From contig NZ_FOXP01000005.1 in assembly GCF_900115745.1 (NCBI RefSeq), positions 186,001 to 250,000 on the forward strand: a stretch of DNA of 64,000 nt, given 5' to 3'. Below are positions 9,655 to 18,929 of this stretch, piece by piece; position 1 is the stretch's first letter, and each line of letters opens with the position of its first letter. Origin of the DNA: Sphingomonas rubra (lineage in GTDB: Bacteria > Pseudomonadota > Alphaproteobacteria > Sphingomonadales > Sphingomonadaceae). The position numbers were made by a program, and so were the translations under genes. Under the pieces are notes generated by a model that saw only the letters and a list, made by a program, of their open reading frames with translations, made no database searches and had not been told where the DNA came from.

Positions 9655-11871
9655 ATGACCGAGATGACGATGGATGCGGCGGCCGTGCCGTCGGGGCTGG
9701 CCGATCCGGGTACGGATCGGGGCGGTGGGCTGCTCGGGCGACCGATCGACCGGGTCGACGGTCTGTCGAAGGTGACCGGCGGCGCACCCTACGCCTTCGA
9801 GCGGGCGCCAAAGGGCGCAGCGGTGGCGGCGATCGTCGGCGCGCCCGTCGGGGCCGGCCGCGTCGTCGCGATCGACGTCGCGGCGGCGGCGGCGCTCCCC
9901 GGCGTGCTGGCCGTGATCGTCGATGATCCGCGCATGCCGGCGGGCCAGGCCAGTTCGGGCGCGTTGCCGCAGCAGGGTACGGACCGCATCTTCCACTACG
10001 GCCAGCCGGTCGCGATCGTCGTGGCGGAGAGTCAGCAGGTGGCGAACGAGGCCGCCGCGCTGGTCCGCGTCGAGGTGACGCCGGCGACGGGCCGCTTCGA
10101 CCCACGGGGCGAGCCGGTGATCGACGAGCCCAGGATAGGCTTCCTGCCGCCCGTCGAGATGGGTGATGTCGACGCCGCGATGGCGGATGCCGCGGTGACG
10201 GTGGACGCCACCTACACCACCCCCGTGCACTTCCCCGCCGCGCTGGAGCCGCACGCGACCACCGCCTGGTGGGACGGTGACCGGCTGACGCTTCGATCGA
10301 GCAACCAGGTGATCGGCGCCGCGCGCAAGACGGTGGCGCGGGCGCTGGGGATCGAGGCCGAGCGGGTGCGCGTGCTCGCCCCCTATGTCGGCGGCGGGTT
10401 CGGCGGCAAGACCGGCGTGGGCGCGGAGGCGATCCTCGCCGCGATCGCCGCGGAGCGGGTCGGCCGCCCGGTCAAAGTCGCGCTGCCGCGGCGGCAGGTC
10501 GCCTATATGACGCATCACCGGTCGGACACGGTGCAGCGCATCCGCCTGGGCACCGATACCGACGGCAGGCTCCGCGCCATCGCGCACGAGAGCGTCGTCG
10601 CGCAGAACGACCAGGGCCGCTTCCTCGAACCCGTCCCCTTCGGCACGCTGCCGCTCTACGCCGGAGAGGCGCGGCGCTTCACCACCGGCCTCGTCCGCGT
10701 CGACCTGCCCGAGACGGGCGCGGTGCGCGCGCCGGGCGAGGCGGTCGGCACCTTCGCGGTCGAGTGCGGGATGGACGAGCTGGCCGAGCGGCTGGGCATC
10801 AATCCCCTGGAGCTGCGCCGGATCAACGAGCCGCCGGTCGACCCGACGACGGGCAAGCGCTTCTCTACCCGTCGCATGATCGATTGCTACGACGAGGGCG
10901 CGCGCCGCTTCGGCTGGCCGGAGCGGGTGCCCGATCCCGGTTCGGTGCGCGAGGGCGAGTGGCTGATCGGCATCGGCATGGCGGCGGCGCTGCGCGGCAA
11001 TTTCACCGTCGAGGCGCAGGCGCGGGTGGTACTGGACGAGGGCGGTCGCGCCCGCGTCGAGTGCGACATGACCGACATCGGCACCGGCACCTACACGATC
11101 CTGGCGCAGGTCGCGGGCGAGATGCTGGGGCTCGGCCTGGACCGGGTCGACGTGGTGATTGGCGATACCGACCTACCGCCGACGGCGGGCTCCGGCGGCT
11201 CGTTCGGCGCCAACAGCTCGGCCTCCGCCGTGGTGCTCGCCTGCGAGGACATTCGCGCCGAACTCGCCCGCCGCATGAACGCCGCGCCCGAGGAGCTCGC
11301 GTTCGAGAATGGCTGCGTCCGCGCGGGCGGCCGCGAGACGCCGCTCGCCGACCTCGTGCGCGGGGAACCGATCGTCGGGCGCGGCCATACCAAGCCCGGT
11401 AAGGAGACGGAGGCGACCAGCCAGGCGAGCCACGGCGCGCAGTTCTGCGAGGTCGCGGTGAACGCCGTCACCGGCGAGGTGCGCGTGCGGCGGATGCTGG
11501 GCGTGTTCGACATCGGCCGCGTCCTCAACGCCAAGACCGCGCGCAGCCAGGCGATCGGCGGCATGGCCTGGGGCCTCGCCTATGCGCTGCACGAGGACGG
11601 CGTGGTCGACGTGCGCGACGGCCGCTTCGTCAATCCCGATTTCGCCGAATATCACGTCGCCACCAACGCCGACGTGCCGCAGCTGGAGGCGTGGTTCGTC
11701 GAGCAGGTCGACGCCTCCGCCAATCCGGCGGGCGCCAAGGGGGTCGGCGAACTCGGCATCTCCGGCGCGGGCGCGGCGGTGGTGAACGCGATTTACAACG
11801 CCACCGGCGTACGCGTGCGCGACATGCCGGTGACGCTCGACAAACTGCTGCCCGGCCTGCCGGCGGTATAA
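9655..11871 (+). CDS. Molybdopterin-binding large subunit 2 (tandem paralogue)
   Basis: A second complete large subunit, 738 residues, closely similar to the preceding one (RPIDRVDGLSKVTGGAPY near the start, YVGGGFGGKTGVG, APGEAVGTFAVECGMDEL, GVGELGISG with E699). It has no small subunits of its own in the window, so it probably assembles with the same paoA/paoB products or forms part of an alternative complex. The start is taken at the ATG at 9655, which places the RPIDRVDG motif at about residue 26; the upstream frame is open but overlaps the previous gene. All catalytic motifs are intact, so this is not a decaying copy. An inverted repeat separates it from the maturation gene. Confidence 0.92.
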   Translation: MTEMTMDAAAVPSGLADPGTDRGGGLLGRPIDRVDGLSKVTGGAPYAFERAPKGAAVAAIVGAPVGAGRVVAIDVAAAAALPGVLAVIVDDPRMPAGQASSGALPQQGTDRIFHYGQPVAIVVAESQQVANEAAALVRVEVTPATGRFDPRGEPVIDEPRIGFLPPVEMGDVDAAMADAAVTVDATYTTPVHFPAALEPHATTAWWDGDRLTLRSSNQVIGAARKTVARALGIEAERVRVLAPYVGGGFGGKTGVGAEAILAAIAAERVGRPVKVALPRRQVAYMTHHRSDTVQRIRLGTDTDGRLRAIAHESVVAQNDQGRFLEPVPFGTLPLYAGEARRFTTGLVRVDLPETGAVRAPGEAVGTFAVECGMDELAERLGINPLELRRINEPPVDPTTGKRFSTRRMIDCYDEGARRFGWPERVPDPGSVREGEWLIGIGMAAALRGNFTVEAQARVVLDEGGRARVECDMTDIGTGTYTILAQVAGEMLGLGLDRVDVVIGDTDLPPTAGSGGSFGANSSASAVVLACEDIRAELARRMNAAPEELAFENGCVRAGGRETPLADLVRGEPIVGRGHTKPGKETEATSQASHGAQFCEVAVNAVTGEVRVRRMLGVFDIGRVLNAKTARSQAIGGMAWGLAYALHEDGVVDVRDGRFVNPDFAEYHVATNADVPQLEAWFVEQVDASANPAGAKGVGELGISGAGAAVVNAIYNATGVRVRDMPVTLDKLLPGLPAV

Positions 11872-11877
11872 CTCCAT

Positions 11878-12002
11878 ACCTCCCCGGCACGGGGAGGGGG
11901 ACCGCTCGCGACAGCGAGTGGTGGAGGGGCAGCCCCGCACGCCCCCGCCCATAACTGCCCCTCCACCAGCTGCGCTGGTTCCCCTCCCCGTTCCGGGGAG
12001 GT
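11878..12002. repeat. Long inverted repeat (CTCCCCG / CGGGGAG family)
   Basis: The left part (acctccccggcacggggagg, then gtggtggaggggcag) and the right part (ctgcccctccaccagc, then cccctccccgttccggggag) are inverted relative to each other, and each outer arm is itself a hairpin. The element lies inside the molybdenum hydroxylase operon between the second large subunit and the XdhC gene, where it could slow exonucleases or partly end transcription. From memory this design is also frequent in sphingomonad genomes. Confidence 0.8.
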
Positions 12003-12017
12003 AAAAGGAAAAGAAGA

Positions 12018-12950
12018 ATGGCCGAGAACGACAGCGTCCTTCAAGCTGCCCGCGAATGGCGCGGCCAACCCCTCGCCCTCGCCACGGTGGTCTCCACCTG
12101 GGGCTCCGCACCGCGCCCCAAGGGCAGCCACATGCTGGTCCATGCCGACGGCCGCTTCGAGGGATCGGTGTCGGGCGGCTGCGTCGAGAGCGACATCCTG
12201 CAGACCGCGGCGGAGGTGATCGCGGGCGCGCCCTTCCAGGTGAAACGCTACGGCGTCGCCGACGACGCGGCGTGGGAGGTCGGCCTGCCCTGCGGCGGCG
12301 AGATCGCGGTGATGGTGCAGCCGGTGTCGGCGGAAGGCTTCGACCCCGAACTGTTCGATCGCATCGCAGAGGCACGTGACGATGGCCGCGCGCTCACCGT
12401 CCACACCGACCTCGCCACCGGCCATGCCGACCTCAGGCCCATCGAAACCGGCGAGGTGTTCGCCAACCGCTACGATCCGCCGCGTCGCCTCATCATCGTC
12501 GGCGCCGTACAGATCGCGCAGAGCCTGGCCGCGCTCGCCCGCACGCTGGGGATCGAGGTGGTGGTGGTCGACCCGCGCGCGCGTTTCCTGACGGAGGAGC
12601 GCTTCCCCGGTGTCACGCTGGACGACCGCTGGCCGGACGAGGCGGTCGCCGCCTATCGCCCCGGGCCCGCCACGGCGGTCGTCACGCTCAGCCACGATAT
12701 CAAGATCGACGATCCCGCGCTGGTCGCGGCGCTGGCGGCGGACACCGCCTATGTCGGCGCGCTGGGCAGCAGGCGCAGCCATGCGGCGCGGCGGGAGCGT
12801 CTGGCCGCGGCAGGCGTTGCGCCGGAGAGGATCGACCGGATCGACGGCCCGGTGGGCATTGATATCGGCGCGATCGGCCCGTCGGAGATCGCGCTGTCGG
12901 TCGCCGCGGCGATGGTGAGGGCGTTTCACGATGAACCACGTTCCAGATGA
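12018..12950 (+). CDS. XdhC/CoxI family molybdenum hydroxylase maturation factor
   Basis: A 310-residue XdhC-type protein (paoD equivalent). Such factors bind molybdenum cofactor, help to install the terminal sulfido ligand and insert the cofactor into the large subunit. The N-terminal XdhC_CoxI domain is seen as ALATVVSTWGSAPRPKGSHM with the conserved GCVES and LPCGGEIAV motifs; the C-terminal half is a Rossmann-like domain (RRLIIVGAVQIAQSLAALA) ending in YVGALGSRRSHAARRERL. The ribosome binding site is the purine-rich AAAAGGAAAAGAAG before 12018. The next gene starts 20 bases before this one stops, so the two are translated together and serve the enzymes encoded upstream. Confidence 0.93.
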   Translation: MAENDSVLQAAREWRGQPLALATVVSTWGSAPRPKGSHMLVHADGRFEGSVSGGCVESDILQTAAEVIAGAPFQVKRYGVADDAAWEVGLPCGGEIAVMVQPVSAEGFDPELFDRIAEARDDGRALTVHTDLATGHADLRPIETGEVFANRYDPPRRLIIVGAVQIAQSLAALARTLGIEVVVVDPRARFLTEERFPGVTLDDRWPDEAVAAYRPGPATAVVTLSHDIKIDDPALVAALAADTAYVGALGSRRSHAARRERLAAAGVAPERIDRIDGPVGIDIGAIGPSEIALSVAAAMVRAFHDEPRSR

Positions 12951-13575
12951 TCCGATCCGGCCGGAAGACACCGTCCTCATCCTGCTCGCGGCGGGCCGGT
13001 CGCAGCGGTTCGGCGATGTCGGGTCGAAGCTGACGGAGCCGTTCCTCAACCGGCCGCTCGGCCTGCACGTGGCGGTGGCGCTGGAGAGCCTGCCCTTCAA
13101 GGAACGGCTGGCGATCGTCGACGGCGATCGGCTCGACTATCGCCCCTACGGCTTTACCCAGATCCACAACGACGATCCGGGCGAGGGCATGTCGCGCTCG
13201 GTCCGGCTGGGCGTCGCGCGCGCCAAGGAAGCGGGCGCGCGCGCGGTGATGATCGCGCTCGCCGACATGCCGCGCGTCACCGCCACGCACATCCAGCGCG
13301 TGTTCGACGCCGCCGACGGCGGGTTGACCGTGGTGGCGTCGAGCGACGGCTGCGCGCCGATGCCGCCCGTCCTGTTCGGCGCCGACCATTTCGACTTTCT
13401 CCTCACCTTGACCGGTGAGGCGGGCGCCAAGGACCTGGTCGAGGGCGGTCGCCACGTCATCACCAGCCCGGCCGAGCTAATCGACGTCGATACGCGCGAG
13501 CAACTCGACCGACTGCGCGAACTCGTCCACGCACCGGAGGCGCTCACTCGTGCCGGAGCGCGTCGATCGGATTGA
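12931..13575 (+). CDS. MobA/MocA-like nucleotidyltransferase
   Basis: A 214-residue NTP transferase of the MobA/MocA type. The nucleotide-binding signature LLAAGRSQRFG occurs near residues 18-28, followed by a conserved Lys (GSKLTEPF) and later by ALADMPRVT, the metal-binding Asp motif of the family. MocA attaches CMP to molybdopterin to give the MCD form used by xanthine dehydrogenase-type enzymes, and the position directly after xdhC makes this role likely; a GMP-specific MobA role is the alternative. The start overlaps xdhC by 20 bases, and the 3' end overlaps the convergent ABC permease gene by 32 bases, so the last residues are shared coding DNA. Confidence 0.88.
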   Translation: MNHVPDDPIRPEDTVLILLAAGRSQRFGDVGSKLTEPFLNRPLGLHVAVALESLPFKERLAIVDGDRLDYRPYGFTQIHNDDPGEGMSRSVRLGVARAKEAGARAVMIALADMPRVTATHIQRVFDAADGGLTVVASSDGCAPMPPVLFGADHFDFLLTLTGEAGAKDLVEGGRHVITSPAELIDVDTREQLDRLRELVHAPEALTRAGARRSD

Positions 13576-14749
13576 GCGCCGCCGCGCGCCGGGCGGGGAA
13601 ATAGCCGAAGACGACGCCGATCACCGCCGAGATGGCGAAGGCGATCAGGTTGATCTGCGGGTCGAACGTCCACGGCACCTGCATCAAGGGGACGAGCGCC
13701 AAGATCACCCCCTGCGCCAGGATCAGGCCGATGATGCCGCCCAGGCACGACAGCGCCACCGCTTCGACCAGGAATTGCAGCAGCACCTCGCGCGCGACGG
13801 CACCGATCGCCAAGCGGATGCCGATCTCGCGCGTCCGCTCGGTGACGGACACCAGCATGATGTTCATGATGCCGATGCCGCCCACCACCAGGCTGATCCC
13901 AGCGACCGCCGCGACGATGCGGGTCAGCAGGGTCGTCGTGCCGGTCAGCGTGTCGCGGATCTGCGCGGTGTCGAAGATGTTAAAATCATCATCTTTGCCG
14001 TCGGTGATCCGCCGCCGCTGACGCAGCAGGTCGGCGATCTGCGCCTGCACCGTGTCGGTGGAATAGGCGCTGTCGACGCCGACCAGCATCAGCCGGATGT
14101 CGCGGCTGCCGGTAAAGCGGCGCTGCACCGCCTTGATCGGCATCACCACCACGTCGTCTTGGTCGCCGAACCCGCCCTGCCCGCGCTTGCTGAGCGTGCC
14201 GATCACGTCGCAGCTGATGTTGCCCAGCCGCATCCGCGTGCCGACCGCGTCTCCCCCGCGATACAGGTTCTGGCGCACGGTGTTGCCGATCAGGCAGACC
14301 GCCTTGCCCGCCTCCTGCTCGGCCGCCGTCCAGTAGCGGCCGGCGCTGAGCGGCCAGGGCTGCACCGTCAGAAAGGCGCTGGTGGTGCCGTTGATCGAGG
14401 TCGACCAGTTGGCCCCCTCGTAGATCGCGGTGGCGGTGGTCGATGCCTGCGGCGCGACCGCGGTGACGCCCGCGACCTGGTTGGCGATCGCCTCCACGTC
14501 CGCCTGGTCGAACTCCGGCGGGCGCGGCCCGCCGCCGCCGCGGCCGAAGCCCTGGCCGGGCCGCACCTGGAGCACGTTGGTGCCGAGCGCGGAGATCTGC
14601 TGCTGCACGGCGGCGGTGGTCGCCTTGCCCAGCGTCACCATGGTCACCACCGCGCCGACGCCGATGACGATGCCGAGGATGGTGAGGAACGAGCGCAGCA
14701 GGTGGCGGCGGATCGAGCGCAGCGCGAGGACCAGGGTGGTGCCGAACAT
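13544..14749 (-). CDS. MacB-type ABC transporter permease
   Basis: A 401-residue FtsX/MacB permease: a first membrane helix near the N-terminus (SFLTILGIVIGVGAVVTMV), a periplasmic MacB_PCD domain of roughly 220 residues and three C-terminal helices (about VAAVAGISLVVGGIGIMNIM, LVEAVALSCLGGIIGLILA, LIAFAISAVIGVVFG). The motif TERTREIGIRLAIGA before helix three is typical. It works with the ATPase, adaptor and outer-membrane factor encoded upstream to expel a substrate from the periplasm. The ATG at 14749 has GGAAGGA at a good distance, so I prefer it to the in-frame start 33 bases earlier. Unlike E. coli MacB, the ATPase is a separate polypeptide. Confidence 0.93.
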   Translation of the reverse strand: MFGTTLVLALRSIRRHLLRSFLTILGIVIGVGAVVTMVTLGKATTAAVQQQISALGTNVLQVRPGQGFGRGGGGPRPPEFDQADVEAIANQVAGVTAVAPQASTTATAIYEGANWSTSINGTTSAFLTVQPWPLSAGRYWTAAEQEAGKAVCLIGNTVRQNLYRGGDAVGTRMRLGNISCDVIGTLSKRGQGGFGDQDDVVVMPIKAVQRRFTGSRDIRLMLVGVDSAYSTDTVQAQIADLLRQRRRITDGKDDDFNIFDTAQIRDTLTGTTTLLTRIVAAVAGISLVVGGIGIMNIMLVSVTERTREIGIRLAIGAVAREVLLQFLVEAVALSCLGGIIGLILAQGVILALVPLMQVPWTFDPQINLIAFAISAVIGVVFGYFPARRAAALNPIDALRHE

Positions 14750-14776
14750 GCTATTCCTTCCCCGCCCATTCCCGTT

Positions 14777-14873
14777 CGTCATTCCCGCGAAGGCGGGAAC
14801 CCAGACGCGCGACGTTCCGCTTTCTACCCGGCACGTCGGCGGCTCTGGATCCCCGCCTGCGCGGGGATGACGG
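14777..14873. repeat. Palindromic intergenic repeat, copy 2 (TTCCCGCGAAGGCGGGAA subtype)
   Basis: Arms gtcattcccgcgaaggcggg and ctggatccccgcctgcgcgg..gatgacgg are inverted, with the same CCAG / CTCTGGAT inner ends as the main family but a different outer hairpin. It lies between the ATPase and permease genes of the export operon, so it does not simply mark an operon end. Confidence 0.85.
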
Positions 14874-14890
14874 AGTGAATGGATGAGGGG

Positions 14891-15607
14891 TCACGCCTCC
14901 ACCGCCTGTCCCTGCCGGTGGCGCGCCTCGATCCGTTCCACCAGCCCGTCCTTGAAATGCACCACCGTGCGCGCGAACGCGGCCATGTCGGGCTCGTGCG
15001 TCACCATCAGCACGGTGATGCCGTTGGTGCGGTTCAGGTCGGTGAGCAGCTCCATGATCTCCACCGACCGTTCCGAATCGAGATTGCCGGTCGGCTCGTC
15101 GGCGAGCAGCACGTCCGGGCTGGTCACGATCGCGCGGGCGATGGCGACGCGCTGCTGCTGGCCGCCGGACAGTTCGGCGGGCGTATGGTCCCACCAGCGG
15201 TCGAGCCCGACCTTCTCCAGCGCGCCCATCGCCGCCTCGCGTCGCGCGCGCTTGTCGTCGCCGCGATAGAGCAGCGGCAGCTCGACATTCTCCAGCGCGG
15301 AGGTGCGGCTGAGCAGGTTGAACCCCTGGAACACGAAACCGAGATAGCGCCGCCGGAGCAGTGCGCGCTGGTCGCGGTCGAGCCGCTCGATATGGTGGCC
15401 GCGGAACAGGAACTCGCCGGCGGACGGCACGTCGAGGCAGCCGAGGATGTTCATCGTCGTCGACTTGCCCGATCCCGACGGGCCCATGACGGCGACGAAA
15501 TCCCCCGCCTTGATGTCGAGGTCGACGCCCTTCAGCGCCTGGAACTGCGTCGCGCCGCTGCCGTACACCTTGGTGACGTCGCGAAGGCGGATGAGCGGAT
15601 CAGCCAT
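14891..15607 (-). CDS. MacB-type ABC transporter ATP-binding protein
   Basis: A 238-residue LolD/MacB-type ATPase. Walker A GPSGSGKST is at about residues 42-50, the Q-loop at FQGFNLL, the signature motif LSGGQQQRVAIARA and the Walker B LLADEPTGNLDSE follow, then the switch histidine in VTHEPDMA. It drives the permease encoded 142 bases downstream. The start is uncertain: ATG at 15607 gives MADPLIRL, a usual beginning, while an in-frame ATG at 15622 adds five residues and lies inside the repeat element upstream. The longer open frame further upstream is only read-through of the repeat and the adaptor gene's other frame. Confidence 0.94.
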   Translation of the reverse strand: MADPLIRLRDVTKVYGSGATQFQALKGVDLDIKAGDFVAVMGPSGSGKSTTMNILGCLDVPSAGEFLFRGHHIERLDRDQRALLRRRYLGFVFQGFNLLSRTSALENVELPLLYRGDDKRARREAAMGALEKVGLDRWWDHTPAELSGGQQQRVAIARAIVTSPDVLLADEPTGNLDSERSVEIMELLTDLNRTNGITVLMVTHEPDMAAFARTVVHFKDGLVERIEARHRQGQAVEA

Positions 15608-15617
15608 CAGCGTTCCC

Positions 15618-15702
15618 GTCATGCCGGGCTCGTCCCGGCACCCAGGGCCAAGCAGCGCCGTCGTTCGTGGCTCTGGACCCCGGGACGAGCCTGGGGTGAC
15701 GC
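15618..15702. repeat. Palindromic intergenic repeat, copy 3
   Basis: Left arm gtcatgccgggctcgtcccg and right arm cgggacgagcctggggtgac, with inner ends CACCCAGGG and CTCTGGACC. It separates the adaptor and ATPase genes of the export operon. The right arm reads GCCTGGGG instead of GCCCGGCA, so the outer stem is mismatched, probably an old copy. Confidence 0.85.
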
Positions 15703-15711
15703 GGCAGGGGA

Positions 15712-17106
15712 TTACTGCCCACCGCCGCCGCCCTGCCGCCGCGAGCCGCCACCGCTCCGCCGCGACGATCCGTCGCCCGCGTCGCCGCCCGCCAGCTGGC
15801 CGGTGATGACCTCCTGCCCGGCCTTCAGGTCGCCGCCGATCACTTCGGTCACCGTGCCGTTGGTGTCGCCGGTGGTCACCTGCACCGGCGTCGGCTGCCC
15901 GTCGGCGCCCTTCACGTACACCGTCTGCGCCGCGCCGCGCGCCAGCGTCGCCGTTCGCTCCGGCCGGTCCCGCCGCGGGCGGAAGGTGAGCGAGCCGGCG
16001 ATGCCGCCGCCCTGCCCGGCCCCGGCGGCGGCGGGCTTGAACCGCAACGCCGCGTTGGGAACGAGCAGCACGTTCTGGCGATCGGAGGTGACGATGTCGG
16101 CGGTGGCGGTCATTCCCGGCCGCAACCGGCCGGTCGGGTTGGCGACGCTCAGGTCGGCGGCGTAGCTGACCACCTGCCCCGTCGTCGCCGCGGCGCCGCT
16201 GGTCGACGAGGACGAGGCGGTGGCGCTGCTCACCGTCTGGTTCGATCCCAGGTCGACGCGGGTGATGGTCGCGGGAAACGTCTGGCCGGGAAAGGCATCC
16301 ACGGTGAAGGTCGCCTTCTGGCCCAGCTTCACCTCGCCCACGTCCGCCTCGTCGATCGCGACCTCCAGTTTCATGCTCGTCAGGTCCTCGGCGATCACGA
16401 ACAGGGTGGGTGTGTTGAACGACGCCGCCACCGTCTGGCCGGGATCGACCTGGCGCGCCAGCACGACGCCGGACACGGGGCTGCGGATGATCGCGCGGCT
16501 GCGCTGCGTCTGCGACTGCGCCAGCTGCGCGCGCGCCGCGGCGACATTGGCCTGCGCGACCCTGAGCGCCGCGACCGCGCGCTGCGCGTTGGCGCGGCCG
16601 GTCTGCAACTCGGTGGCGGAGGGTACGCGGCCGTTCGACAGGCGGTACACTTCCTGCAACCGGGCGAGTTGGGCGTTCGCCTCCGCCACGGTCGCCTGCG
16701 CCTGGCCGACCTGCGCCTGGTTGGCGGCGAGCGTCGCCTGGGCCGCCCTGATCTGGTCGTCGATCTGCTCGGGATCGATCAGCGCCAGCGGCTGCCCCGC
16801 GGTGACGCGGTCGTTGACGTCGACCACCACGCGCGTGACCAGCCCCGACAGCTGCGATCCCACCGTCACCTGGTTGGTCGGCGCCAGCTTGCCCGTCGCC
16901 GACACGCTGACGGTCAGGTCGCCGCGGCGCACGCGTTGCGTCGCATATTCCACCGCGTCGCTGCCGCCGAAGCAGCGCGCGAGGGTGAAGGCGATCAGCA
17001 GCAGCCCGGCCGCGACCAGCGCCCATTTCGCCCAGCGCCGCCACGCGGGCGGCGGGGTGACGCCCAGGAACGCGTCGAGGTTCTCAGGGGTGCTCTGGTC
17101 GGCCAT
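15712..17106 (-). CDS. MacA/HlyD-type efflux periplasmic adaptor
   Basis: A 464-residue membrane fusion protein. One N-terminal helix (WALVAAGLLLIAFTLARCF, about residues 28-46) anchors it to the inner membrane. Then come the barrel-sandwich halves (TGKLAPTNQVTVGSQLSGLV and SPVSGVVLARQVDPGQTV), a long alpha-helical hairpin rich in Ala and Gln (roughly 110-210) and the beta-barrel part. A Ser/Gly-rich tail (GDGSSRRSGGGSRRQGGGGG) ends the protein. In MacAB-TolC systems the adaptor joins the ABC permease to the outer-membrane channel. The ATG follows the stop of the outer-membrane factor gene directly (TAG-ATG), showing tight coupling. Confidence 0.93.
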   Translation of the reverse strand: MADQSTPENLDAFLGVTPPPAWRRWAKWALVAAGLLLIAFTLARCFGGSDAVEYATQRVRRGDLTVSVSATGKLAPTNQVTVGSQLSGLVTRVVVDVNDRVTAGQPLALIDPEQIDDQIRAAQATLAANQAQVGQAQATVAEANAQLARLQEVYRLSNGRVPSATELQTGRANAQRAVAALRVAQANVAAARAQLAQSQTQRSRAIIRSPVSGVVLARQVDPGQTVAASFNTPTLFVIAEDLTSMKLEVAIDEADVGEVKLGQKATFTVDAFPGQTFPATITRVDLGSNQTVSSATASSSSTSGAAATTGQVVSYAADLSVANPTGRLRPGMTATADIVTSDRQNVLLVPNAALRFKPAAAGAGQGGGIAGSLTFRPRRDRPERTATLARGAAQTVYVKGADGQPTPVQVTTGDTNGTVTEVIGGDLKAGQEVITGQLAGGDAGDGSSRRSGGGSRRQGGGGGQ

Positions 17107-18624
17107 CTAGCGCATCTCGCCCGAGGGAGGGGTGGTGGAAACGGGGACCGGCGCCGGGTTGGTGCCCGGCGCGGCGACGCGCGGCGGCGCCTCCGGCACG
17201 GTGCTCGCGTCCCAGCCGCCGCCAATCGCCACGAACAGCGCCACCTGCGCCGCCGCCGCGTCGGCGCGCGCCTGGGTCAGGCCGTTGCGCGCGTTGAGCA
17301 GCGCCGCCTCCTGCTGGTTCAGCGTGGTGAAGTCGGTCAGGCCCGACCGGTACTGGCTGCGGCTGAGCACGGCGGAGTTGTTGGCGGCGTCGAGCGCCAC
17401 CGCGAACTCCCGCTCGCGCGCCCGCGCCGTTTGCAGCGCGACGATCGCGTTCTCGATATCCTCCAGCGCGAGCAGCACCGTGCCCTTGTAGGCGGCGAGC
17501 GCGACGTCGGCCGCCGCCTCCTGCGCGCGCACCTGGCTGCGCAGCCGGCCACCGTTGAAGATCGCCTGGGTCAGCCCGGCGAACAGGCTGCCGGTGATCG
17601 CCTCGCCGATGCCGGACAGCGAGGCGGCATTGGTGTTGATGTTGCCGCTGATCGCCAGCGCAGGGTAGAGCCGCGCCTTGGCGACGCCGATCTGCGCGGT
17701 GGCGGCCGCGAGCGTCCGCTCGGCCGCACGCACGTCGGGCCGCTGGCGCAGCGCGTCGGCGGGGATGCCGACGCCGATCGCCGCCGGGCCGATCGGGATC
17801 GGGCGCACCGGCGCGAGTTCCGCCTTCAGCGCGCCGGGCGCCTGGCCGGTGAGCACGCCGATGCGCGACAGGGCGGCGTTGAGCTGCTGTTCCAGCGAGG
17901 GAATGGTCGCGGCAGTCTGCGCCCGCTGCGCGCGCGCCTGCTCGCTGTCCAGGCTGGAGACGAGGCCCGCCTGCACGCGGAAGCCCGCGATTTCCAGATT
18001 GTCGTCCTGCAAACCCAGCGAGGCACGCGCGTTGGCGATCTGTGCCTGTAGGCCACGGGCGAGCACGTAGTTGCGCGCCGTCTCGCTCTGCACCGATAGC
18101 AGCACCGCGGCGTAATCGTAGCCGGACGCCTCGACCTGTGCTCGGCTCGCCTCCACCGTGCGGCGGACCTCGCCGAAGATGCCGACCTGGTAGCTCGCCG
18201 ACAGGCCGACCGAGAAATTGTTGGCGCCGCCGCCGCCGGTGTCGACCACCGTGCCGTCGGGCAGCGTGAACGATCGGCCGCCGCCGCGCAGGTTCTCGTT
18301 GCGCTGATAGCCGCCGGAGCCCGACAGCGTCGGGAACAGCGTCGCGCGGCTCTGCACCAGCGCCTCGCGCGCCTGGCGCAGGCGGCCGACGGCCTGGGCC
18401 ACGTCGGTGTTGTTGGCCGCTGCCTGCTCGACGAGGCGGCCGAGTGTCGGATCGTTGAACCGATCCCACCAGCGCGTCAGATCCTCGCGCGTCGGCGCGG
18501 CGGTGACCGACCAGGCGTCCGGCACGCCCAGCTCGGTCGCCGTGCGCGGGCGGTAGTCCGGACCGACGGTGCATCCCGCCAGCACGGCCGTACCGGCGAG
18601 CAGGAGGATGAGGGCGCGCGTCAT
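17107..18624 (-). CDS. NodT-family outer-membrane efflux factor
   Basis: A 505-residue outer-membrane channel of the NodT/OprM type, first gene of the export operon. The N-terminus MTRALILLLAGTAVLAGC is a lipoprotein signal with the lipobox cysteine at about residue 18, followed by the family block TVGPDYRPR. Two repeated OEP domains follow (SYQVGIFGEVRRTVEASRA and the second near LFAGLTQAIFNGGRL). The start at 18624 is chosen because it gives a proper lipoprotein signal; the frame is open 24 bases further. A second, different NodT protein is encoded at 30984-32390 with an EmrAB pump. Confidence 0.92.
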   Translation of the reverse strand: MTRALILLLAGTAVLAGCTVGPDYRPRTATELGVPDAWSVTAAPTREDLTRWWDRFNDPTLGRLVEQAAANNTDVAQAVGRLRQAREALVQSRATLFPTLSGSGGYQRNENLRGGGRSFTLPDGTVVDTGGGGANNFSVGLSASYQVGIFGEVRRTVEASRAQVEASGYDYAAVLLSVQSETARNYVLARGLQAQIANARASLGLQDDNLEIAGFRVQAGLVSSLDSEQARAQRAQTAATIPSLEQQLNAALSRIGVLTGQAPGALKAELAPVRPIPIGPAAIGVGIPADALRQRPDVRAAERTLAAATAQIGVAKARLYPALAISGNINTNAASLSGIGEAITGSLFAGLTQAIFNGGRLRSQVRAQEAAADVALAAYKGTVLLALEDIENAIVALQTARAREREFAVALDAANNSAVLSRSQYRSGLTDFTTLNQQEAALLNARNGLTQARADAAAAQVALFVAIGGGWDASTVPEAPPRVAAPGTNPAPVPVSTTPPSGEMR

Positions 18625-18693
18625 GGCTGTATCGGATGACCAACACACCCGCTCTAGTCCAGCGCTTTTGTGTCGCAGTTTGTCGCGTGTTCC

Positions 18694-18780
18694 TCGTCAT
18701 GCCGGGCCCGTCCCGGCATCCAGAGCCAAGCAGCGCTGTCGTTCGCGACCCTGGATGCCGGGACAAGCCCGGCATGACGG
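18694..18780. repeat. Palindromic intergenic repeat, copy 4
   Basis: Left arm gtcatgccgggcccgtcccg and inverted right arm cgggacaagcccggcatgac with inner ends ATCCAGAGCC and CCCTGGAT. It lies in the 305-base divergent gap between the export operon and infA. The rest of that gap must hold both promoters; I see no confident promoter match apart from AT-richer DNA directly before infA. Confidence 0.9.
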
Positions 18781-18929
18781 CCGCGCGCGACATTGCCGGA
18801 GAGCCGACGTGATCCTATCTCCTATTGCAGAAACGGAGCCGGCAGCGTCTGCGAATGCGGCGGTTCCTTTCCTTTTTGCGCCCTGTCGACTATGGCGCTC
18901 CCGATTCGCTAATCCGACGAGGTATTTGT

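Noticed and set aside
8085-9656. 523-codon open frame opposite the first large-subunit gene
   Set aside because: No motifs; composition dominated by Arg, Ala, His and Gly, typical of the antisense of GC-rich genes.
14891-17044. 717-codon open frame on the minus strand suggesting an adaptor-ATPase fusion
   Set aside because: The part before 15622 is an out-of-frame reading of the adaptor gene plus a palindromic repeat. The true adaptor lies in another frame (15712-17106) and is complete.
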